A stretch of 64,000 nucleotides of DNA from Phycisphaerae bacterium (GTDB lineage Bacteria; Planctomycetota; Phycisphaerae; Phycisphaerales; UBA1924). The stretch is from assembly GCA_016794925.1 (NCBI GenBank), contig JAEUIW010000002.1, positions 124,001 through 188,000 of the forward strand, read 5' to 3'. Made by a program: the position numbers and the translations under genes. Numbering within the stretch: position 1 is the first letter of the stretch; each line of letters opens with the position of its first letter. The notes under the pieces were generated by a model. It ran no database searches, was not told the origin of the DNA, and was given only the letters and a program-made list of their open reading frames with translations. Positions 49,075 to 58,217 of this stretch are shown here, piece after piece.

Positions 49075-50499
49075 TCATTCCACTCGGCGGATGACGACCA
49101 TCGTCAAGTCGTCTTGCTGCGGCTCGGACCGAGCGAACGCCGCGACATCCGCGGCGACCGCCTCGATCATCTCGACCGCCGACCGCCCGGCGTGTCTGCG
49201 GAGCGAATCGCGAAGCCGATTCATCCCGAACTGTTCGTGCCGCCCGCCACCACCAGGGCGCGCCCATTCGACCAGGCCGTCCGTGATCAGGGCCAGCACA
49301 TCACCCGGGGCCAGCGTGATGGTCTGTGCGGGCCCGTAGCAGGTGTCGGGCACGATCGCCAGCGGCACGTCACGGGGCATGATGTCACACACCTGCCCAG
49401 TCTTGCTGATGTACAGAGCGATCGGCCCGTGCCCCGCCGAAAGGAGGGCGAGCGATCCGCTCACCGGATCGATCAGCACGCTCACCATGGTGACGAACCT
49501 CCCATCGGAAAGGTCCTCCGCCAGAAGCCGGTTGATCCGGGACGTCAGCGTGCCAAACTCGGCGTACCGATCGCTGCTCGCTCGCACGTAGGCCCGGCAC
49601 GCCGCCGTCACCATCGCCGGGCCGACCCCGTGGCCGCTCACGTCCGCAAGCGTGACGATCCAATTGCCGTCCGGCAGAACCTGCCAGTCGTAATAGTCAC
49701 CCCCGGTCTGATCCGCCGGTCGATTCCAGCCCGCGATGTCGAAGCCTTGGATGGACGGAACCGAGCGCGGCAGAAGGGCCCGCTGGATCGAACGCGCGAC
49801 CGCGAGGTCCTGTTCCATCCGGCTCACCTGGCGACGCGTCTCGGCCTCTCCAAGGGCCGCCGCGACATGACCACGGATCTCACGGGCGACCCATGCCGCC
49901 GCGAACCCACTGATCGCCAGCAGCAGCGAGGAATTGACATACGCAGCCCGCTTGAGGCCCGTCGTCGGCTCGTCGATCCCGAGCCCGTAGGTCACGTACG
50001 CGAGCACACCCGCGTATCCCGCCGCTGACACCAGCCCCGCGATCACGCACAACACGGGGCGCAGGCGGAGCGTGGTCAGGCTGATCAGAAGGCCGTACGC
50101 CAGGATCGGCGGGGCACTGAGCGCGGCATACGGCGGCAGCACGCCCCCCGCCACGCTGTAGAACGTCGTCACCGTTGGGATCAGGCTCTCGGCGACAACC
50201 GTCGTGCAAACGAACCACATTGGCAGGCTGCGCCGCCGTCGCTCGGACCAGCGCGCAAAAACCAGCGTCCCGGCCTGCACCGCCAGCAGGCCGATCAGCC
50301 CGCTCAATCCCCCGAGCTGGAGCCGCGGGTCCAGCTCCCGCGTCGCTTCGCGTGCGAACACAACCACGATGATCACCACGATCATCGCGATCACGGCGCA
50401 GGCCCGACGCACCTCGCTCCGCAACGAGGCATCCTGAAACGCCCGCGATTCGCGAAGGTCGTGACGCACGCCCGACATCTGGCCGTGAGACTCGATCAT
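49075..50499 (-). CDS. Membrane SpoIIE/PP2C-type Ser/Thr phosphatase
   Basis: 474 residues from ATG 50499. Five to six helices in the first 210 residues (ACAVIAMIVVIIVVVFA, LSGLIGLLAVQAGTLVFA, ALSAPPILAYGLLISL, VLCVIAGLVSAAGYAGVLA, YVNSSLLLAISGFAAA) form a membrane sensor. A short linker coil leads to the PPM/SpoIIE domain: AWNRPADQTGGDYYDW, TLADVSGHGVGPAMVTAACR, ISAGHGP-like LLSAGHGPIALY, and ITDGLVEW with QDDLTMVVIRRV supplying the metal-binding Asp residues. It probably dephosphorylates STAS-type antagonists. No ribosome site; TACAGT ends seven bases before the ATG. Confidence 0.88.
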   Translation of the reverse strand: MIESHGQMSGVRHDLRESRAFQDASLRSEVRRACAVIAMIVVIIVVVFAREATRELDPRLQLGGLSGLIGLLAVQAGTLVFARWSERRRRSLPMWFVCTTVVAESLIPTVTTFYSVAGGVLPPYAALSAPPILAYGLLISLTTLRLRPVLCVIAGLVSAAGYAGVLAYVTYGLGIDEPTTGLKRAAYVNSSLLLAISGFAAAWVAREIRGHVAAALGEAETRRQVSRMEQDLAVARSIQRALLPRSVPSIQGFDIAGWNRPADQTGGDYYDWQVLPDGNWIVTLADVSGHGVGPAMVTAACRAYVRASSDRYAEFGTLTSRINRLLAEDLSDGRFVTMVSVLIDPVSGSLALLSAGHGPIALYISKTGQVCDIMPRDVPLAIVPDTCYGPAQTITLAPGDVLALITDGLVEWARPGGGGRHEQFGMNRLRDSLRRHAGRSAVEMIEAVAADVAAFARSEPQQDDLTMVVIRRVE

Positions 50500-50506
50500 C
50501 GCTCGA

Positions 50507-50512
50507 ACTGTA
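50507..50512 (-). promoter_or_regulatory. -10-like TACAGT before the phosphatase gene
   Basis: On the minus strand TACAGT ends seven nucleotides before ATG 50499, the same hexamer as upstream of mntA. Candidate leaderless promoter. Confidence 0.4.
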
Positions 50513-50814
50513 CGGGAAGGCCCCGGCCCGAATCCGCGCGCGCGCGACTGCGATTCCGTCGCGCGACCGGGCGGACGCGCTCCGCGGTTCCGCACAATCC
50601 GACGCGACGCGAACGGGGCACGGACGCGGTCGGACGGCCGCCGCTCTCGGGTCCCGGTGATTCCACACGCCCGCAGCTCCGCCCGCATCGACCGATCCGC
50701 AGGCATACCCCGACGTCCGCGAACCTGATCCAGTTTGCAACCCGGACTTCCTCGCGCACGCTCGCACCCGCGCCGGCGAAGCGGGCCGGTACCCTCCCAA
50801 CCCCCGCCGGACCG
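50513..50814. other. Intergenic stretch with no recognised gene
   Basis: About 300 bases between the phosphatase promoter region and the AI-2E transporter stop. Very GC-rich with CGCGCG runs. I saw no ribosome site, tRNA, terminator or conserved protein in any frame. The phosphatase frame stays open upstream but shows no membrane or domain sequence, so it is read as non-coding. Confidence 0.5.
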
Positions 50815-52149
50815 TCACTCCGGATCGATCGGAAGGAAATCGCTCGCCTTCCCTTCCAGCCACGCCAGGTATCGCGGCCAGACGATCTCACGGATCAGGA
50901 TCTTCGCGCACGCCGCCGCGGGAATCGCCAGCAGCAGCCCGTACACACCGGCCAGGAGCCCGCCCGCGATCGAAGCAAACAAGATCGTCGGCATGTCCAT
51001 GTCGGTCGTCTTGCCCATGATGACCGGAGTCAGGATGTAATCCGCGATGCACTGCACCAGCGTGTACACCCCCACCGGCGCGCCGATCACCCACCACCAC
51101 TCCGCCTGCCATCCGCTCAGCGTCGGATCGAGCCACATCATCAGCACCGTCACGGGCACCCCGATCAGGCTGAGATACGGAACGATCGACAGCAGCCCCA
51201 TGATCACGCCCACGACCAGCGCGCTGGGGGTGCCGATCGCCCAGTACAGCAGCACGAACATCGCCGAAGTGAGCAGCCCGATGATCAACCGGCCGCGTAC
51301 GAAGCCCGCGATCACCACGTCCATCTTCCCCAGCAGGTCCAGCACCCACGCCCGGTCCTGCTTGGGAATAACCGACTCGCGCAGCGCCAGCAGTCGCCCG
51401 TAGCCCGTCGAAAAGAAATAGAAGAACACCGCGGTCAGCACGCCGCCGAGCATGATCATCGTGGCCGATTGGAGCGTGCGAACCGCCGCGGTGAACGCAT
51501 CCGCCCCGGTGCTGAACGCACGCTTCCCCACGATCTCGGCGTTGTCACGCACCCGCCGGATGATCCACTCCAGCACCTCGTAGATCGGCGAGACCTCCTC
51601 CTCCACGTGCGCGGGAGCCGGCGGCCCCTCGGGCGGATCGGCCCCCTGCCGCCGCAGCATCTCGAAGCGCTTCAGCCGAACCATCTCGTCACGGAGCTTC
51701 CGCCACGCCGGGCTCGGAAGCTGGGCCCCCAGACGCTCGTCCTCGGGGCGCTCCACCGATTTCAGCAGCGCCGACACGTTCGCCGCGAGCCGGCTCGCCG
51801 ACTGCGTCCCCTCGATCACCGAGTACGTCGCCGCCAGCGACAGCGGCACCACCACGACGAACGACGTCACCGCAATGATCGCCACCGCGGCCCCCTGCCG
51901 GCTCACCCACTTCACCCGCGTCATCCGCTTGACCAGCGGCTCGAACAGGTACGCCAGCGCGAGCGCCAGCAGCATCGGCACCGTCACCGGGCTGAGCAGA
52001 TACCCCAGGTGCAGCACACCAAAGATCGCAAGGATCAGCAGTCCGTCACGGATCGGTTGGATCTGCCACAGGTGCACCGACCGCCAGTCGCGCGGCGGGC
52101 CCTTCGCGCGCGCCTCGTCAGACTCGTCGCCGGTCTTCCGAACGCCCAT
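50815..52149 (-). CDS. AI-2E family transporter
   Basis: 444 residues with seven to eight membrane helices. An N-terminal pair (LLILAIFGVLHLGYLLSPV, VPMLLALALAYLFEPLV) is followed by a long amphipathic cytoplasmic/periplasmic segment typical of the family (about 100-210) and a C-terminal block: MLGGVLTAVFFYFFS, MDVVIAGFVRGRLIIGLLTS, VVGVIMGLLSIVPYLSLIG and LFASIAGGLLAGVYGLLLAI. This is the TqsA/PerM superfamily; some members export signals, others Na+ or peptidoglycan precursors. Substrate is not predictable. No ribosome site; TATTCT ends six bases before the ATG. Confidence 0.9.
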   Translation of the reverse strand: MGVRKTGDESDEARAKGPPRDWRSVHLWQIQPIRDGLLILAIFGVLHLGYLLSPVTVPMLLALALAYLFEPLVKRMTRVKWVSRQGAAVAIIAVTSFVVVVPLSLAATYSVIEGTQSASRLAANVSALLKSVERPEDERLGAQLPSPAWRKLRDEMVRLKRFEMLRRQGADPPEGPPAPAHVEEEVSPIYEVLEWIIRRVRDNAEIVGKRAFSTGADAFTAAVRTLQSATMIMLGGVLTAVFFYFFSTGYGRLLALRESVIPKQDRAWVLDLLGKMDVVIAGFVRGRLIIGLLTSAMFVLLYWAIGTPSALVVGVIMGLLSIVPYLSLIGVPVTVLMMWLDPTLSGWQAEWWWVIGAPVGVYTLVQCIADYILTPVIMGKTTDMDMPTILFASIAGGLLAGVYGLLLAIPAAACAKILIREIVWPRYLAWLEGKASDFLPIDPE

Positions 52150-52155
52150 GCCGAC

Positions 52156-52161
52156 AGAATA
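52156..52161 (-). promoter_or_regulatory. -10-like TATTCT before the AI-2E transporter gene
   Basis: On the minus strand TATTCT ends six nucleotides before the ATG at 52149, with no ribosome site. Good -10 match; candidate leaderless promoter. Confidence 0.42.
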
Positions 52162-52211
52162 GCGATCGCCGTCGCCGCGCGCGCAATCCCGAGCGCAGCC
52201 GCCCGTCCCAG

Positions 52212-52619
52212 CTATGAATGAGCCGGTTCGAGCGAATCGGGACCCGCGAACGACTCCTCGAAGTCGTACACCGCGTGAAAATCGTCGATCGAATCACCGT
52301 CGCTCCGCTTCATCTCGCCGCGATCGATCAGCGCGTACACCATCACCCCGAAATCATCCGTCCGCCGCACACCCCAACGCCGAAAAACCGTTCCCGCCAG
52401 CTTCCCGTACCGCTCGATCGCGAGGTCGCGCAACCCGAAACACAGCTGCTGGCCCGTCACGTGCCGCGGCGTGTCCGTCGCCATCGTGTCCGCACCCTGC
52501 GCCTGGATCGACTTCACGGTGTGCCCGAGGCCCTCACGCACGAACTGGAACGCCGCCTCGGGGATCTGCGCGGCGCGATTTCTCACCACGTCCCAATCAA
52601 GCTGTTCAGGAACACTCAC
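52212..52619 (-). CDS. Minf_1886 family protein
   Basis: 135 residues from GTG 52619, chosen because GGAGG lies seven bases upstream. AAFQFVREGLGHTVKSI, then RHVTGQQLCFGLRDLAIERY and GKLAGTVFRRWGVRRTDDFG with YALIDRGEMKRSDGDSIDDF match the small Minf_1886 family found in planctomycetes, verrucomicrobia and related bacteria. All-helical and soluble, with no known activity. Single gene or loosely linked to the AI-2E gene downstream (62 nt). Bases 52620-52816 hold no gene. Confidence 0.85.
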   Translation of the reverse strand: MSVPEQLDWDVVRNRAAQIPEAAFQFVREGLGHTVKSIQAQGADTMATDTPRHVTGQQLCFGLRDLAIERYGKLAGTVFRRWGVRRTDDFGVMVYALIDRGEMKRSDGDSIDDFHAVYDFEESFAGPDSLEPAHS

Positions 52620-52816
52620 CGGATGACCTCCACGACTCCCCCCGAACAATGCCATGCCGGCAACTCGATTCGATCACGCCCATCCCAAGGGCGCGATGAG
52701 CCGCTTCAACAAGGCACTCGCCCGACCCAAACGTCATTATTGCGCATTCGCACAATTCAATACTATCCCGTGATCGTGGGGTATGACTTGGTATCACACG
52801 AAATCCGCCGCCTGCC

Positions 52817-53515
52817 CTAGCGGCTGACGCAGGGATGACCTCTCAGCCACCATCGGAGTGGCTTTTCCGTCCACTCGCCCGCCGATCGGATACCGATCCG
52901 AGGGCCCGAAGCCAACCGCAGCCTCTTCTTCGGCCAGCCGTTCGACGCCTCCAGAAACAATTCTGGCGACCGGGTCAGATCACAACCAGAGAACGCCCGA
53001 TCGATCGACATGGCCCGGCACAACCTCGCCGGCCCCCCGCACAAGTCACGCGCTCCAAGCCGAGCCCAATCCAGTTCCTCACCCGGCCGCGACAAGCCGC
53101 GGAGCACCGCCATCGCCGATCTCCCCTCCACCGGCTCCAGCGCCCGGATCAGAACTGCCGCGGGCTCTCCAACTTCCCCACTGGTGACGTTCATGCAGTG
53201 GTGCATCCCGTAGGTGAAGTAGACGTACGCCGTCCCCGCTCGGGCGTACATCGGCTCGTTGCGCGTCGTACGCCGGCCCCCGAACGCGTGGCTGGCGCGG
53301 TCCCGGACCCCGACGTACGCCTCCGTTTCGACAATCACGCCGCTGAGCCGCTCCCCCCCGGGCAGCACGCGCACCAGCCGCGCGCCGATCAACCGCCTGG
53401 CCAGCATACGCGCATCCGTGTGAAGATCCTCGAATCGCAGCCGACGCCAAGGACCATCGGCGCCGCGGACATGTTCGGCTCCGCGCTCGATGGTCGTCCG
53501 CTTGCTGACCGCCAC
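52817..53515 (-). CDS. mpg: 3-methyladenine DNA glycosylase (AAG/MPG type)
   Basis: 232 residues. LARRLIGARLVRVLPGGERL opens the fold; GVIVETEAYVG carries the catalytic glutamate, followed by DRASHAFGGRRTTRNEPMYA and GTAYVYFTYGMHHCMNVTSG, whose tyrosine intercalates into DNA. LCGGPARLCRAMSID completes the family. It excises alkylated and deaminated purines. Start: GTG 53515 is preferred because GGGAGG lies six bases upstream; an ATG two codons earlier at 53521 would put that same ribosome site at zero spacing. The gene for CcsA ends 151 nt upstream. Confidence 0.9.
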   Translation of the reverse strand: MAVSKRTTIERGAEHVRGADGPWRRLRFEDLHTDARMLARRLIGARLVRVLPGGERLSGVIVETEAYVGVRDRASHAFGGRRTTRNEPMYARAGTAYVYFTYGMHHCMNVTSGEVGEPAAVLIRALEPVEGRSAMAVLRGLSRPGEELDWARLGARDLCGGPARLCRAMSIDRAFSGCDLTRSPELFLEASNGWPKKRLRLASGPRIGIRSAGEWTEKPLRWWLRGHPCVSR

Positions 53516-53665
53516 GCTCATCCTCCCGGGAACCACCGCCCGCACCCTGCCGAACGTGCACGAGCCGACACGCCCACGTGATGATCGTCGGCAGATTGAA
53601 GCGACGATGCTCGGGGCACACACGCCCGCGTGACCCAACGCGACCATGGCCGCGCCGGGCCCGGA

Positions 53666-55477
53666 TCACGCGTACGCGTGCAACCCCGGCAGCATCAGAT
53701 TCACGCCGAAATATGTCCACAGCATCACGAAGAACCCGATCACGCTCAGCCACGCCGTCAGGATCGCACGCCGCGAGCCGGTCACGAAACGCACGTGGAT
53801 CACGATCAGGTACACGATCCAAGTGATCAGCGCCCAGAGCTCCTTGGGGTCGAAGGCCCACCACCGTCCCCAGGAATGGTCCGCCCACCACGCCCCGAGC
53901 AGGATCCCCACTCCCAGCGTCCAGAACGCCAGCTGAAGCACGATCATCTGGGCCGTGTCCAGGTCGCCCAGCACACGCGAAACCCCCGACCTCGCGCCGG
54001 GCTCTCCCGACCCCTCGCCCCCGACCCCCAGGGCCGCGGCGGAGACCTCCACCGCCCCGCCCCCGGAGGGCAGCGCCACCTGCGCGCGCGACGCCGGCCG
54101 CGTCCCGCCCACGGCGTAGTAGGTTCCCAGATAGAACAGGCTCACGACGAACCCGAGCGAGATCAGCCCGTAGCTCGACAGCACCGTCGTGACGTGATAC
54201 TTCAGGAGCACACTCGTGTTCAGGATCGCCGCCTCCCGCTCGATGCTCACGCCCGGGATCTTCGCCTGCGTCGCCGCGATCAGGACCAGGAACCCGACCG
54301 CGGCCGCCGCCGCACCGAAGATCACCTGCCGCCGCACCAGCATGATCGCCGATCCCACCAGCACCGCCGCGAGACTCAGACCGGTCATGGATTCGAACTG
54401 ATTCTGGATCGCCAGCCGCTCCGCGATCACGCAGCGCGAGACGAACCCGAACGCGTGCAACCCGATCCCACCCGTCAGCAGCGTCAGGCCCGTTCCCAGC
54501 AGCCAGCCCCGACCCGTCCCGAACGCCAGCAGCAACGAGACCAGCGCGAGGGCGTAGATCCAGAACCCGTACTCGAACGCGTTCGACGCGTTGTACAGCC
54601 TCTCCAGCGTCCGCTTGCCAGTCGGGTAGTACGAGGGGTTGATCCTCGGCAGTTCCGCGGCCAGCGTTCGCACGGCCGCGTTCACCGCCGCGGCGTCGCC
54701 CGCCCGCCACGCGTTCCCGATCGCCGCGCACGCTTCGCTGACCACGGTCCCGGATCCCGATTCCGACAGGTGCCGCCAGGGTTTGTCCGCCGAGTCCGGC
54801 GCCAGCATGTCGAGCGTCGACGCCGATGCCTTGACCAGCATCCGCGCGGTGAGAACCTCGTCCAGCGCCTGCTGCATCGGCTGCGAGGCCCCCAGCCGCT
54901 GCGCGGCGGGCGCCAGCGTCCGTTCCACGTCGCTCGGCGTGAGCCGCCCCAGTCGCTTGTACCGCTCCTGCTCGCCCGCGTCGATCCCGGCCGCTTCCAG
55001 CATCGCCTCACGCAGCGGCAGGTAATTCACCGCCATCAGAGGCCGCCGGTCGTAGTACGAGGGGTCGATGATCAGATCCAGGAACGTGAACAGCGGTTCG
55101 TACGACCACTTCTCCGGCCCGCCCATGAACCCTTTCCCCGGCCCGGCATCGAAGTAGTCCTTCCGCCCGGTGATCTTCCGAACCGTCTCGCGCGCCAACG
55201 TGTCCAGGATCTTCACCCGGCCGTCGTGGAACACCGCCAGGTCGCGCAGCGGCGAGAGGTCCAGCCCGCGTGCGAATCCGTGCTTCCCCGCGGCGTCGAA
55301 CGGAGACGGTGCCGACGGCCCGAACGGGTTTGCCGGTGCGCCGTCGCCCGACTTCATCGCCTCGTGGGGGTGCGCGTTCCCCGCGGGCGCGGTCTGCGCC
55401 GGCGCGCGAGCCGCGATCAAGACCGACGCCAGCATCGCACCCAGCACAATCGCACACGCTCGCACGCGGAACACCAT
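53666..55477 (-). CDS. ccsA: Cytochrome c assembly protein CcsA/ResC
   Basis: 603 residues. Signal peptide (about 8-28), then a large soluble domain of about 280 residues that is not part of classical CcsA. The C-terminal half has about eight membrane helices and the haem-handling WWD motif DHSWGRWWAFDPKELWALIT, flanked by conserved histidines (FGFVSRCVIAERLAIQNQFES and KYHVTTVLSSYG). With ResB it forms the system II synthase that exports haem and attaches it to CxxCH apocytochromes. ATG at 55477 has GGGAGG six bases upstream. It starts 22 nt after the ResB gene on the same strand. The N-terminal domain's role is unknown. Confidence 0.9.
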   Translation of the reverse strand: MVFRVRACAIVLGAMLASVLIAARAPAQTAPAGNAHPHEAMKSGDGAPANPFGPSAPSPFDAAGKHGFARGLDLSPLRDLAVFHDGRVKILDTLARETVRKITGRKDYFDAGPGKGFMGGPEKWSYEPLFTFLDLIIDPSYYDRRPLMAVNYLPLREAMLEAAGIDAGEQERYKRLGRLTPSDVERTLAPAAQRLGASQPMQQALDEVLTARMLVKASASTLDMLAPDSADKPWRHLSESGSGTVVSEACAAIGNAWRAGDAAAVNAAVRTLAAELPRINPSYYPTGKRTLERLYNASNAFEYGFWIYALALVSLLLAFGTGRGWLLGTGLTLLTGGIGLHAFGFVSRCVIAERLAIQNQFESMTGLSLAAVLVGSAIMLVRRQVIFGAAAAAVGFLVLIAATQAKIPGVSIEREAAILNTSVLLKYHVTTVLSSYGLISLGFVVSLFYLGTYYAVGGTRPASRAQVALPSGGGAVEVSAAALGVGGEGSGEPGARSGVSRVLGDLDTAQMIVLQLAFWTLGVGILLGAWWADHSWGRWWAFDPKELWALITWIVYLIVIHVRFVTGSRRAILTAWLSVIGFFVMLWTYFGVNLMLPGLHAYA

Positions 55478-55499
55478 GGCGCACCTCCCGGCGCGTGAC

Positions 55500-58175
55500 T
55501 CACGCACCCGCCGACACCTCATTCTTGGCCCCCCGCGGGACCGACCTCGCCGCCCCCTTGCCGTCCGCTCTCGTGTCGTCCGCTCCCGCCGCGGCCCGGG
55601 GCGGCGTTGCCGCCGCGAGCTGAGCCTGGATTCGCCGTTTCTGTGCCCGCAGGATCAGCGGCTTGATGTAGAACGCCCACGGAATCCCCACGCTCATCAT
55701 CACCGCGCCCGCCGCGATGAGGTAGATCCCGGGGTTGTTCCCCACCCCCAGGATCGTGAACGTCGCGTACGCGCGCGGCAATTCACCTCGCTCGGCCGCC
55801 TCCCGGGTTCGGCTCCAGCCCTGTTGGTCCCACCCCGCCTGGCTGAACTTGTACTGGTTGGGCGCCACGACGCTCAGCGCCCGGCCGACCGCGTTGGCGA
55901 CCGTCGGCCGCTCCTTGGACCAATCGAACGGCACGCGCAGCAGCAGCGGGTCGTTCAGGCTCGTGGAGCGCCTCCCGGCCGACGACTCCTGACCGCTCGG
56001 AGCCCAGGGCTGCCCGGTCGTCGCATCGATGACCAGAACCTCCGAACGGAAATCACGCGGCGTCTCGCTGTGGGGATACGGCGTCATCTCGAAATCCGCC
56101 AGTTGCAGCGCGAACCCGGGGAAGGGCCGCCACAGCCGCCCGAACACCAGCCGCAGTTCCCGCCCGTCAGGGCACACGACGCGGCGTTCACGCTCCGGGC
56201 TCACGCCCAGGAACTGCGAGAACGGCACCCACACAACCGTCTCGAACGCGCCCGCCCGCACCCGCACGGCCAACGCGGCTCGCGCGTGCGTGCCGATCTC
56301 CTGCTTGTCCCGTCGCAACTCCGGAACCACATCCGGCAGCTCAACCTCACGCGCGTGCGACCATCGACGCCCCAGCCGCAGGCTCACCATCGGGCCCACC
56401 GAAACGCTCTCCCCCTCCCCCACCGACTCGGACACCACGGCCGGGCGGCCCGGCACGCGCACCATCGCGCGCACGCGCTCACCCCCGCCCCCGGCGCCCG
56501 ATCGCTCGTCGAAATACACGCGCGGCGACGTCGCGTCGATGTACGCGAGCCGGATCCGGGAATCGGGCGCGCGCCGCTTCGGCATCCCGGAAGCGCCGGC
56601 CTCTCCGATCAGGTCCTGACTGATCTCGGGGAACCGCTCGTAGACCCAGCGCGTGAACGGCTCCCTCGACTCATCGGCCGGGCTGCTCGCTCCCGGGACA
56701 TCCGGCGGAATCACCCGCACCACCGCCACGCCGCTCTCGGCGTCCCGATAGCCCGGCGTGATGATCGGGAACGGCGGACGCGCGTGCAACTCCCGCACGT
56801 CCAGCGTCCACCCCGTGTCGCCGACTTCGATCCGCGCGCCCTCGGACGCCTCGAACACGCCCCGGAACCCGCGCCCGGGCACTTCGACCACCAGTCCCCG
56901 GCCCGCGCCCGCCGGCAGCTCCGCGCCAAGCTCCGCCCAGCGTGCATCGCTCGTCCCGCGCGCGTACTCGACCGAGAGAATCCCCCCGACGGTCCCGATC
57001 CGCTGCGCGGGCACGCCCGGGACCAGCGCGAATCTCCCCGCCGGCTGCGGCGATACCGACGACGAACCGTCCGTTCCCACGCTGCTCAGCAACTCGATCA
57101 ACCGCATGGGCTGCCGCCCGGACGTCGGATCCGGGGCGGCGCGCTCATCGGGCAGCCATTGCGGAACCAGTTCCGCGTAACTCGCATATCCGACGATCTC
57201 GTACGACACATCGGATTCGCCGCCCCCGCCCGTCCCCGGGCGCGTCAGGCCCGGAGACGGAGCCGGGACATCGATCGACAGCCTTCGCCCGTCCGGCTCC
57301 GACGACGCTCCGCCCAGCATCGATGCTTCCACCGCGTCGAGCGCATAGTCGTTGTACCGGGGCACGCCCACGAGCAGTCGCTGCTCCCAGCGCCGACCCT
57401 GGTTGATCCACAGGCACACCCGCGTATTGTCGTAGAAACCCAGCTCGGGCCGGCCCGGCGTCGGTGCCCCCGTCGCCGGATCGGGCTCGCCCGCCAGCAG
57501 CAGCACGTTCCCCTCTTCCTTGAGCCGCTGGTAGTACACGCTCCCCAACGCGATGATCACGATCCCCGCGTGCACCGTGAGCACGCCGATGTTCACGAAC
57601 TTGAACTCGATGCGCCGCAGCGTCGCGATCACCATGTTCATCACGAACGCCAGCAGGACCACCTTCAACGGCCACCACGAATAGAACTCAAGCTCGGTCA
57701 TCTCCATGCCCGGCAGCCGCCGCAGCGTCGTGGACTTGTAACGCTCCACGAAATCAGAGAACAGCATGAACCCGCGCCCGGTCGTCGGGTCGAACCGCAG
57801 CGCCGGCCACACATACCGGCCCCACAGCCACAACGACCCCACCCCCAGCGCCACCATCGCAAGCAGGCACGCGGCGAAGCGGGTTCCCCGGCCCGCACCC
57901 CGTGCGCGCAGCACCCGCCCCATGACCCAGGTCGGAACCGCGCCCAGGGTCCCAACCGTCAGGCACGCCGTCGCCGCGACCAGCAACGCCGTCGGGATCT
58001 TCGCCAGCATCCCGATCGGCACGCTGGCCAACGTCCCGTACACGGCCACGCACGTCAAGAGAAACACCGCCAGCGGAATGGAGGAGAACACCCGCAGCAA
58101 CAGCCTGACCGGCCAGAGCCAGCGCGGGATGTGCTGGTCGTCCCAGCGCTTGCTCCGTTCCCACTTTGCGCTCAT
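55500..58175 (-). CDS. resB: Cytochrome c biogenesis protein ResB
   Basis: 891 residues. Three N-terminal helices (VFSSIPLAVFLLTCVAVYGT, LLVAATACLTVGTLGAV, FAACLLAMVALGVGSLWLW), a fourth ending in VVLLAFVMNMVIATLRRI, then VNIGVLTVHAGIVIIALGSV with the family histidine, a very large extracytoplasmic domain (about 225-810), and a last helix (IYLIAAGAVMMSVGIPWAFY) with a basic tail. ResB orients apocytochrome c for haem attachment by CcsA. It is longer than proteobacterial ResB (about 500-700) because of the periplasmic domain. ATG at 58175 has GGAAGG three bases upstream. Its products serve the di-haem peroxidase and respiratory chain genes seen here. Confidence 0.87.
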   Translation of the reverse strand: MSAKWERSKRWDDQHIPRWLWPVRLLLRVFSSIPLAVFLLTCVAVYGTLASVPIGMLAKIPTALLVAATACLTVGTLGAVPTWVMGRVLRARGAGRGTRFAACLLAMVALGVGSLWLWGRYVWPALRFDPTTGRGFMLFSDFVERYKSTTLRRLPGMEMTELEFYSWWPLKVVLLAFVMNMVIATLRRIEFKFVNIGVLTVHAGIVIIALGSVYYQRLKEEGNVLLLAGEPDPATGAPTPGRPELGFYDNTRVCLWINQGRRWEQRLLVGVPRYNDYALDAVEASMLGGASSEPDGRRLSIDVPAPSPGLTRPGTGGGGESDVSYEIVGYASYAELVPQWLPDERAAPDPTSGRQPMRLIELLSSVGTDGSSSVSPQPAGRFALVPGVPAQRIGTVGGILSVEYARGTSDARWAELGAELPAGAGRGLVVEVPGRGFRGVFEASEGARIEVGDTGWTLDVRELHARPPFPIITPGYRDAESGVAVVRVIPPDVPGASSPADESREPFTRWVYERFPEISQDLIGEAGASGMPKRRAPDSRIRLAYIDATSPRVYFDERSGAGGGGERVRAMVRVPGRPAVVSESVGEGESVSVGPMVSLRLGRRWSHAREVELPDVVPELRRDKQEIGTHARAALAVRVRAGAFETVVWVPFSQFLGVSPERERRVVCPDGRELRLVFGRLWRPFPGFALQLADFEMTPYPHSETPRDFRSEVLVIDATTGQPWAPSGQESSAGRRSTSLNDPLLLRVPFDWSKERPTVANAVGRALSVVAPNQYKFSQAGWDQQGWSRTREAAERGELPRAYATFTILGVGNNPGIYLIAAGAVMMSVGIPWAFYIKPLILRAQKRRIQAQLAAATPPRAAAGADDTRADGKGAARSVPRGAKNEVSAGA

Positions 58176-58217
58176 AGGCCTTCCATTGACGATATCCGAA
58201 CAACTCCGGTCAGGTTC

